Shown here in pieces: positions 6,317 to 11,226 of a stretch of DNA of 11,226 nucleotides (position 1 is its first letter; every line of letters begins with the position of its first letter). This stretch comes from an uncultured Porphyromonas sp. GTDB taxonomy: Bacteria; Bacteroidota; Bacteroidia; Bacteroidales; Porphyromonadaceae. Location: assembly GCA_900548415.1 (NCBI GenBank), contig URKO01000011.1, forward strand, positions 1-11,226, in the 5' to 3' direction. The notes below the pieces were generated by a model that was not told the origin of the DNA, ran no database searches, and saw only the letters and a list, made by a program, of their open reading frames with translations. Position numbers and translations under genes: made by a program.

Positions 6317-6324
6317 CAAAGGTA
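6317..6324 (-). promoter_or_regulatory. Promoter box TACCTTTG abutting the regulator start codon
   Basis: On the minus strand TACCTTTG is a perfect TAnnTTTG match. Only five bases (CACCT) separate it from the regulator ATG at 6311. With the usual few bases between a -7 box and the start site, transcription would begin within one or two bases of the ATG, giving a leaderless mRNA. No clear -33 TTTG is seen at the expected spacing. If this box is not used, the promoter must lie further up, towards the palindromes at 6423-6458. Confidence 0.5.
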
Positions 6325-6422
6325 CTAAAATGAGCGACATCACACCTCGCCTCATCAATTTTGCCATGGCGTGTTGTCGCTCCTTTCTACTTTATTGCTG
6401 TCCGATAAAGTTTTCTCCGAAT

Positions 6423-6458
6423 GAAACTCCAGTTTCTTACCCATGAAACTTAGTTTCA
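6423..6458. promoter_or_regulatory. Pair of GAAACT/AGTTTC palindromes, operator candidates
   Basis: Site 1 is GAAACT-CC-AGTTTC (6423-6436). Site 2 is TGAAACT-T-AGTTTCA (6444-6458), a perfect 7-bp inverted repeat around one base. Their centres are about 21-22 bp apart, two helical turns, and both lie 110-150 bp upstream of the regulator ATG. Paired palindromes at that distance are the form of enhancer sites for dimeric Fis-HTH regulators, so autoregulation is one reading; a different repressor, or a dispersed repeat, are others. Confidence 0.4.
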
Positions 6459-6594
6459 CCGAAAGTGGCACTGATAGTTAGCTCATTTCTGCAGGGCGAC
6501 AAATAGAAAAGACTGCAGCACCATACGTGGAGGTGCTACGGCTTTGAAATAAAATCGAGTAGGTCGGGAAACAAAAGTTTTCTAACCTACTTTC

Positions 6595-6650
6595 GGTATG
6601 ACGGGCATGTCATACCAAGAATGCGCCAGAGTACAAGCGACTCTGACGCA
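6595..6650 (-). terminator. Tandem hairpins ending the efflux operon
   Basis: On the minus strand, about 28 bases past the stop of the small PII-like gene, TGCGTCAGAGT pairs with ACTCTGGCGCA (6640-6650 with 6622-6632; 11 bp, one G-U pair, 7-base loop CGCTTGT) and is followed by TTCTT. Five bases later a second hairpin GGTATGAC/GTCATACC (8 bp, 6-base loop; 6595-6616) appears. The first is the better terminator candidate. The pair may form a back-up terminator or a barrier that keeps efflux transcription out of the regulator promoter region. Confidence 0.6.
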
Positions 6651-6678
6651 TCCTCTCCAATCACATACTAAATGTAGC

Positions 6679-7029
6679 TTACGCTCCACTTAATGGGTCA
6701 CGCTCCTGCACGGGCGTGATGGGCTCTGGTGCTATGTGGGAGTCGATAGACCAGAGGTATGCAGCGATGAGCTCGCTGTTGTTGTATGCCTGAGCATTCA
6801 TCTCGCGGATACGTGCTAGGAGGGCATCACTCTTAGTGACGTCTGCCTCCTGCACCAGCAGGCAGGTGTTGAAGCCTGGCCAGACGGCGGTATCCTTGTG
6901 CGGGATGTCGAAGTTGCTCTCGGCAAGTGCCTTCGGGATGACTTGGTAGACGCTTATCTCCAGCTCCCGCAGGAGCGACTCCATCTGCTCCTGCATACTG
7001 ACATTGCAGGTGATATAAATAAATCTCAT
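6679..7029 (-). CDS. Small PII-like (ferredoxin-fold) protein coupled to the RND pump
   Basis: A 116-residue soluble protein with no signal peptide or membrane segment. The predicted order of elements is strand (RFIYITCNV, 2-10), helix (MQEQMESLLRELE, 12-24), strand (SVYQVIPKA, 26-34), a loop of about 16 residues (35-50), strand (FNTCLLVQEA, 53-62), helix (KSDALLARIREMNAQA, 66-81) and strand (ELIAAYLWSID, 86-96), then a proline-rich tail. This beta-alpha-beta-beta-alpha-beta layout and length are those of PII/CutA-like trimeric sensors. Canonical GlnB hallmarks (the TGxxGDGKIF segment and a full T-loop with its tyrosine) are absent, so a nitrogen-sensing role should not be assumed. The ATG lies one base after the pump's TAG stop, so translation is very likely coupled. 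PII-like proteins encoded beside RND pumps are known in other bacteria. A role in sensing a ligand or modulating the pump is inference; the fold is a pattern-based prediction. Confidence 0.75.
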   Translation of the reverse strand: MRFIYITCNVSMQEQMESLLRELEISVYQVIPKALAESNFDIPHKDTAVWPGFNTCLLVQEADVTKSDALLARIREMNAQAYNNSELIAAYLWSIDSHIAPEPITPVQERDPLSGA

Positions 7030-7030
7030 A

Positions 7031-10000
7031 CTAGTTATTCTTAATGTGTTTCCTCAATCTAGTTACTCTGCGTTCTCTATTGAGCTTGCGCTGGTGCACA
7101 GCAGCATAGGCTGTGGGCACCAAGATGAGCGTCACGAGCATAGAGATCAGGAGACCTCCTATGATGGTGATGCCTAGCGGTGCATAGAGTTCCTTACCCA
7201 TACCTCTACTGAGTGCCATCGGTAGCATACCGAGTATGGTGGTCATAGAGGTCATCAAGACAGGACGCAAGCGTGAGCGACCAGACTCCATCACCGCATC
7301 TCGTATCGTATAGCCACGACGCACGAGCATATTGCTGTAGTCCACCAGGACGATACCATTGTTTACCACGATACCGACGAGCATGATGAGACCAATGAAG
7401 GTCACGACACTGAGCGTAGTACCAGTAATGAGGAAGGCTAAGATAACGCCTACGAGGGTAAAGGGTATCGCAAAGAGGATGATAAAGGGATCGAGCAGTG
7501 ACTCAAACTGAGCAGCCATCACCATAAAGACTAGGAGCAGACCGATGATAAAGATGAGTGTGAGCGAGGAGAAGGTATCCCCCTGATCCTCTACCTGACC
7601 ACCTAGTGAGACGGTCACCCCTTGTGGTGTCTCGAGCTCATCGATGATCTGCTCCGCAATCTTAGCACCATCACCGAGCGAGACGCCGTTGAGGTTGCTT
7701 GTGACCTTGACATAGCGCTGCTGGGTGAGTCGCTCTATCTGCACGGGCCCCTCCTTCTCCTGAATATCAGCCACGGCAATGAGCGGAACCTGCTGCCCCA
7801 GGAGGTTGGTCACCTGCATCTCGCGCAGCTTGCTGATTGAGTTACGATAGTCAGGCGCATACTGTATGCGGATATCGTAGTCGGTACCATCTTCGGTATA
7901 GGCACCTGCCTTAGCTCCATAAAGGTTCTCGCGTACCTGTATGCCGATCACGCCCGGGTTGAGAGCCATCTGAGAGGCTTTGTCCTTGTCCACGAGGATG
8001 TGTACCTCACGATTACCCGCCGAGACAAGTGCCTCGACATTGGTAAACTCAGGATGCTCCTTCGCTTTGCGCTCGATTTCAAAGGCAACTTCATTCATCT
8101 GGTCGATGTCTTTGCCATAGATGACAAACTCTATCGGCGCTCTATTACCCGTCAGCGCTGTCGCCATAGCACTACCACCAGAGACGGTCACCTTCTCAAT
8201 CTCAGGGATTGCCTCAATCAGCGGACGTATATCGTCTGCTATCTGCTGACTGCTGCGCTTACGCTCATCGACAGGCTTGAGGTGGCAGAAGATGGTACCG
8301 ATGTTCTTACCCTCTTTAAAGCCTACGGCAGTCAAGACACCATCATCGGTCTGTCCCGTGATGCTGGCGATACCACCCTCGGCAACCTCTGGCACTTGCT
8401 CCTGCAGTAGCTGGACTATTTGATTACCGACTTGCTCTGTGAGCCTGTGTGAGGTACCCTGCTCCGTCTCAAACTGGACGGAGATAGAGCCCGCATCGAT
8501 GTCGGGGATGTAGTCAGTACCGACCGCCTTACCTAAGAAGAGAACTAGGACAAAGATCACTAGCGCCGACACGAGGGTGATGCCCTTGTGAAAGACTGCC
8601 CACCCGAGGAAGTCATGGTAGACACGCTCGATGCGCTGGAACATACGCTCACTCCAGTTGTAGAGCTTGCCGTGCTTCTTGCCTTCGCCATTGCGGGGAG
8701 CGGGCTTGAGCAAGACGCTCGAGAGCATCGGTGTCAGTGCTAGTGCGGTAAAGAGGGAGGTAATCATACAGGTCACCGTCAGGACGGCCAGCTGCTTAAA
8801 CATCACACCGACGATACCGCCCATGAAGACGAGCGGGAGGAACACCACAATCGTGGTCAGCGTCGAGGCGGCAATAGCTAGTCCCATCTCCGAGGCTCCA
8901 AACATGGCCGCTTGCTTGGGCATGGCTCCTCGCTCGATGTGCTGCGTGATATTTTCGAGTACGACGATGGCGTTGTCCACCACCATACCGATAGCGATCA
9001 CGAGTGCTACGAGTGAGAAGATATTAATCGTGTAGCCCAGCAGATTCATAACGATAAAGGCCGAAATCAGCGACACAGGCATCGTCAGGAATACGATAAG
9101 ACTAGACTTCCACTCTCGTAGGAAGAGCAAGACCACTAGGGTAACGAAGATCAGAGCGTACCAGATTGACGAGCTGAGGTTGTTGATTGAAGAAGTAACC
9201 AACTCATCCGATCCTATCACCTCAAAGATCTGCACATCTGAGGGTAGATCCTTCTGTATCTCGGAGATCTCAGCACGTACCGAATTAACCACATCGACCG
9301 TATTGGCCCCAGACTGCTTTTGTACGAGCAGGGCAATACCCTTACCCACGTGGTTGAAGGCAGAGGCATCGGTCTCCTTAAAGGTATCTCGGACGGTAGC
9401 GACATCTTTGACACGTACTACCCTACCATTGACCGCCTTGATAACCGTATTCTCCAGCTCCTCGACACTCTCGTACTTGCCCGGCATACGCACGGAGAAG
9501 TCGTAGGCACCCTCCGTGACAAAGCCCGAGGGTACGTTGATGTTGTTTGCCTTGAGCATCATCGACAGCTGCGCCACCGACATGCCATAGGCCTGCATCC
9601 TCGTGGGGTCTATCTCGACTCGTATCTCACGCTGAGGCTGTCCTAGATAGATGACCGTACCGACGCCGTCGACCTTCCTCAGCACTGAGGCGATCTGATC
9701 CTCTACGATATCCTCCAGTCCGTTGTAGTTCTCGTCCGCATTGACTGCGTAGCCGAGGATAGGCATCATGGAGGCATTAATCTTGTAGATAATCGGCGTA
9801 TAGGCTTGCGACGGCATACGGGACTTGACCAGCTCGAGGAGGTCTCGTGCATTGTTTGCCGCAGCCGTAATGTCCTCCTCCCACTCGTAGCGGAGCTGTA
9901 TGAAGGAGACGTTCTCCTTAGAGATAGACTTGATCTCGACGAGATTCTCCGCCGAGGAGAGCACCGCCTCCAGTGGTTTGGAGACCTGCTCCTCGACCTC

Positions 10001-10171
10001 TATCGCTGAGGCTCCCGGGTAGACCGTGATGACCGTCAGGGAGGGGAACTCCATATTCGGCATCAGGTCTAGCGGTAGCTTCGTCAGCGAGAAGACACCG
10101 ATGACCAGTATAGCGACGAAGATCATCGCCGCCGCAATGGGCCGTTTTACACCAAATTCAGGAAGTTTCAT
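7031..10171 (-). CDS. RND-family efflux pump, inner-membrane transporter (AcrB/MexB-like)
   Basis: A proton-driven pump that takes substrates from the inner membrane and periplasm and, with an adaptor and an outer-membrane channel, expels them from the cell. The 1046-residue length is typical of the HAE-1 (AcrB-like) branch. The internal duplication is clear: TM1 (about 11-30), a large periplasmic domain, TM2-TM6 (about 335-487), TM7 (about 529-548), a second periplasmic domain, TM8-TM12 (about 868-1024). The N-terminus KLPEFGVKRPIAAAMIFVAI and the FPSLTVITVYPGASAIEVEEQV segment are family signatures. TM4 carries GMVVDNAIVVLENI: D399 matches the first proton-relay aspartate of AcrB, but its partner is N400. 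TM10 has VVNNGIVLVDY where AcrB has its relay lysine. This differs from AcrB but resembles other RND pumps. The gene starts 4 bp after the adaptor stop and ends 1 bp before the PII-like gene. Substrates cannot be read from the sequence; acrB is not assigned because orthology is uncertain. Confidence 0.95.
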   Translation of the reverse strand: MKLPEFGVKRPIAAAMIFVAILVIGVFSLTKLPLDLMPNMEFPSLTVITVYPGASAIEVEEQVSKPLEAVLSSAENLVEIKSISKENVSFIQLRYEWEEDITAAANNARDLLELVKSRMPSQAYTPIIYKINASMMPILGYAVNADENYNGLEDIVEDQIASVLRKVDGVGTVIYLGQPQREIRVEIDPTRMQAYGMSVAQLSMMLKANNINVPSGFVTEGAYDFSVRMPGKYESVEELENTVIKAVNGRVVRVKDVATVRDTFKETDASAFNHVGKGIALLVQKQSGANTVDVVNSVRAEISEIQKDLPSDVQIFEVIGSDELVTSSINNLSSSIWYALIFVTLVVLLFLREWKSSLIVFLTMPVSLISAFIVMNLLGYTINIFSLVALVIAIGMVVDNAIVVLENITQHIERGAMPKQAAMFGASEMGLAIAASTLTTIVVFLPLVFMGGIVGVMFKQLAVLTVTCMITSLFTALALTPMLSSVLLKPAPRNGEGKKHGKLYNWSERMFQRIERVYHDFLGWAVFHKGITLVSALVIFVLVLFLGKAVGTDYIPDIDAGSISVQFETEQGTSHRLTEQVGNQIVQLLQEQVPEVAEGGIASITGQTDDGVLTAVGFKEGKNIGTIFCHLKPVDERKRSSQQIADDIRPLIEAIPEIEKVTVSGGSAMATALTGNRAPIEFVIYGKDIDQMNEVAFEIERKAKEHPEFTNVEALVSAGNREVHILVDKDKASQMALNPGVIGIQVRENLYGAKAGAYTEDGTDYDIRIQYAPDYRNSISKLREMQVTNLLGQQVPLIAVADIQEKEGPVQIERLTQQRYVKVTSNLNGVSLGDGAKIAEQIIDELETPQGVTVSLGGQVEDQGDTFSSLTLIFIIGLLLVFMVMAAQFESLLDPFIILFAIPFTLVGVILAFLITGTTLSVVTFIGLIMLVGIVVNNGIVLVDYSNMLVRRGYTIRDAVMESGRSRLRPVLMTSMTTILGMLPMALSRGMGKELYAPLGITIIGGLLISMLVTLILVPTAYAAVHQRKLNRERRVTRLRKHIKNN

Positions 10172-10175
10172 AGGC

Positions 10176-11226
10176 TTACTTCTTCACCACGTTTACCTTA
10201 GAGCCATCGCTGAGCTTGTTCTTGCCATCTACGATGATGGTGTCGCCACTCTTGACCTCATTGCTGTCTACGTAAACCCAACCGTCCTTGATCTCGCCAC
10301 GCTTCACGGCGATGCGGCTCACGGTCGTGCCATCTTCGTTGAGCTTGAAGACAAACTCCTCAGCCGTACCCGCTAGACGATAGATAGCATTAAGGGGTAC
10401 AAATAGTCCCTCGCGCTCGGGCAGGGCAATAGAGACATTGCAGTACATGCCAGGCTTGAGCCGGTTGTTGCTGTTCGGGATATTGACCTCTACAGAGGCG
10501 GTACGCGTCATCGATGAGAGGACAGGAGAGATGTAAGAGATCTTACCCATAGCGGGCTCATCGGGATAAGCGTCGAAGATGATCGTGGCTTGCTGCCCCT
10601 TCTCTATATAGCTCAGATCCTTCTCATTGACCTCGATGGTCGCTTTGAGTGGATTGATCTGGCGCAGCTCGACGATCCCGCTCTCGAGCTTGAGATCACT
10701 GCTGAGACTGGGGGTGAAAGCGTAGGTCTCACCCTCGTTGATCATGATCTCCGTGATGACTCCGCTAAAGGGTGCCACGATGGAGGTATTCTTCTTGAGC
10801 ATCGCGACCTTAGCGACAGAGGCGTCGTACTTAGCCTTGACATGGTCGTAGTCCATCTGGCTGATGCTCTCTTTCTCTCTCAGACGTGTGACACGGTCGA
10901 AGTCGCGCTTGATCGCTTCGTTCTCCACCTGTGCCTGTAATAGCATCTCGTCCGACATCTCGACGATGACGGCCCCCTTGGGTACAAAGCTTCCCTTGCT
11001 GTAGCGTATGCGCTCTACCTTGCCGGGTAGCGCGGTGCCTAGATTGGCACTCTTGGAGGCTTCGGCTGTACCAGAGAAGCGAACGCTCGGCATAAAGGTC
11101 ATCTCTTTAGCCTGTGCGATGGTTACGGGGATCACTTTGTCCGCTTCGGACTTCTGATCCTGATCTCCTTGCTTGCTGCAGGCTGTCATGGAGCCTAAGG
11201 AGAGCAGGAGTAATATTGTTGGGAGC
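10176..11226 (-). CDS. RND periplasmic adaptor lipoprotein (membrane fusion protein), 5' end cut off
   Basis: The periplasmic adaptor that links the RND pump to an outer-membrane channel. The frame stays open to the window edge; the first visible ATG (11187-11189) is not the true start, because in-frame codons upstream read LPTILLLLSLGS, the hydrophobic core of a signal peptide, leading into SMTACSKQ with a lipidation cysteine. The real start lies outside the window, probably by only a few codons. From that internal ATG 337 residues are visible: a beta-strand segment (VTIAQAKEMTFMPSVRFSGTAEA), a split biotinyl-lipoyl domain (ALPGKVERIRYSKGSFVPKGAVIVEM and SIVAPFSGVITEIMINEGE), a short alpha-hairpin between its halves (about 85-135), a beta-barrel domain and a C-terminal membrane-proximal domain. 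The hairpin is short compared with AcrA, which may suit a different channel length. The stop lies 4 bp before the pump gene. No outer-membrane channel gene is visible; upstream, beyond the edge, is its likely place. Confidence 0.93.
   Translation of the reverse strand, partial: LPTILLLLSLGSMTACSKQGDQDQKSEADKVIPVTIAQAKEMTFMPSVRFSGTAEASKSANLGTALPGKVERIRYSKGSFVPKGAVIVEMSDEMLLQAQVENEAIKRDFDRVTRLREKESISQMDYDHVKAKYDASVAKVAMLKKNTSIVAPFSGVITEIMINEGETYAFTPSLSSDLKLESGIVELRQINPLKATIEVNEKDLSYIEKGQQATIIFDAYPDEPAMGKISYISPVLSSMTRTASVEVNIPNSNNRLKPGMYCNVSIALPEREGLFVPLNAIYRLAGTAEEFVFKLNEDGTTVSRIAVKRGEIKDGWVYVDSNEVKSGDTIIVDGKNKLSDGSKVNVVKK

Larger units (their letters stand above)
6312..6678. other. 367-bp gene-less region between the regulator and the efflux operon
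   Basis: Both flanking genes point left, so this region holds the end of the efflux transcript and the start of the envelope operon. From right to left it contains two adjacent hairpins (6622-6650, 6595-6616), a 7-bp inverted repeat (AGTAGGT 6558-6564, ACCTACT 6585-6591), a weak 6-bp hairpin (AGCACC 6517-6522, GGTGCT 6532-6537), two GAAACT/AGTTTC palindromes (6423-6458) and a promoter box (6317-6324). A 29-codon minus-strand frame (ATG at 6444, TGA at 6355-6357) crosses the leader; there is no independent evidence that it is translated. Confidence 0.6.

Noticed and set aside
6466..6483. TGGCAC...GTTAGC resembling a sigma-54 -24/-12 promoter on the plus strand
   Set aside because: The GG-to-GC spacing is two bases too long and the orientation points into the 3' end of the efflux operon.
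7622..9646. Several open frames of 65-136 codons antisense to the RND gene
   Set aside because: They are shadows of the long, codon-biased pump gene; no start context or protein features support them.

Overview
The window looks like chromosomal DNA of a Bacteroidales bacterium, most likely of the Porphyromonas type. The evidence is gene content and order (an NtrC-type regulator, then lptE, a Bacteroidetes TPR protein and secG in one leftward operon), promoter boxes of the Bacteroidetes form TAnnTTTG, weak or absent Shine-Dalgarno sequences, and a base composition near 50% GC. The genus is an inference from style and remembered gene order, not from a database match. Apart from one gene at the left end, every convincing gene lies on the minus strand.

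Left end (1-1450): a rightward gene for a small secreted, probably outer-membrane beta-barrel protein (191-817) ends at a strong hairpin (869-917). A gene-less stretch of about 630 bp follows. It separates the convergent 3' ends of this gene and smpB, and holds a REP-like array: four related palindromic units in nested mirror-image order (1160-1429), plus an isolated promoter-like box (1084-1091).

Translation block (1451-3290): serS (seryl-tRNA synthetase) followed 24 bp later by smpB (tmRNA-binding trans-translation factor). A TACCTTTG box lies ahead of serS, and a perfect 10-bp stem-loop sits close to the predicted mRNA 5' end.

Envelope block (3321-6324): four tightly packed or overlapping genes encode an AAA+/Fis transcriptional regulator without a receiver domain, the LPS-assembly lipoprotein LptE, a TPR-type protein and the translocase subunit SecG, ending in a hairpin terminator. 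The regulator's best promoter box lies so near its ATG that its mRNA may be leaderless. Two similar palindromes further upstream are operator candidates.

Efflux block (6595-11226, running off the right edge): a periplasmic adaptor lipoprotein (5' end outside the window), a 1046-residue RND pump and a 116-residue PII-like protein, spaced by 4 bp and 1 bp, then two adjacent hairpins. The outer-membrane channel gene, if present, would lie beyond the right edge. The adaptor and pump should form the inner-membrane and periplasmic part of a tripartite exporter; the small cytoplasmic protein is placed as a possible pump-linked sensor.

Most of the window is ordinary housekeeping sequence. The parts most worth a second look are the nested palindrome array, the PII-like/RND coupling, the palindromes and leaderless promoter of the regulator, and a loop motif (CGCTT) shared by four hairpins. 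I saw no CRISPR array, rRNA, tRNA, insertion sequence or prophage gene.
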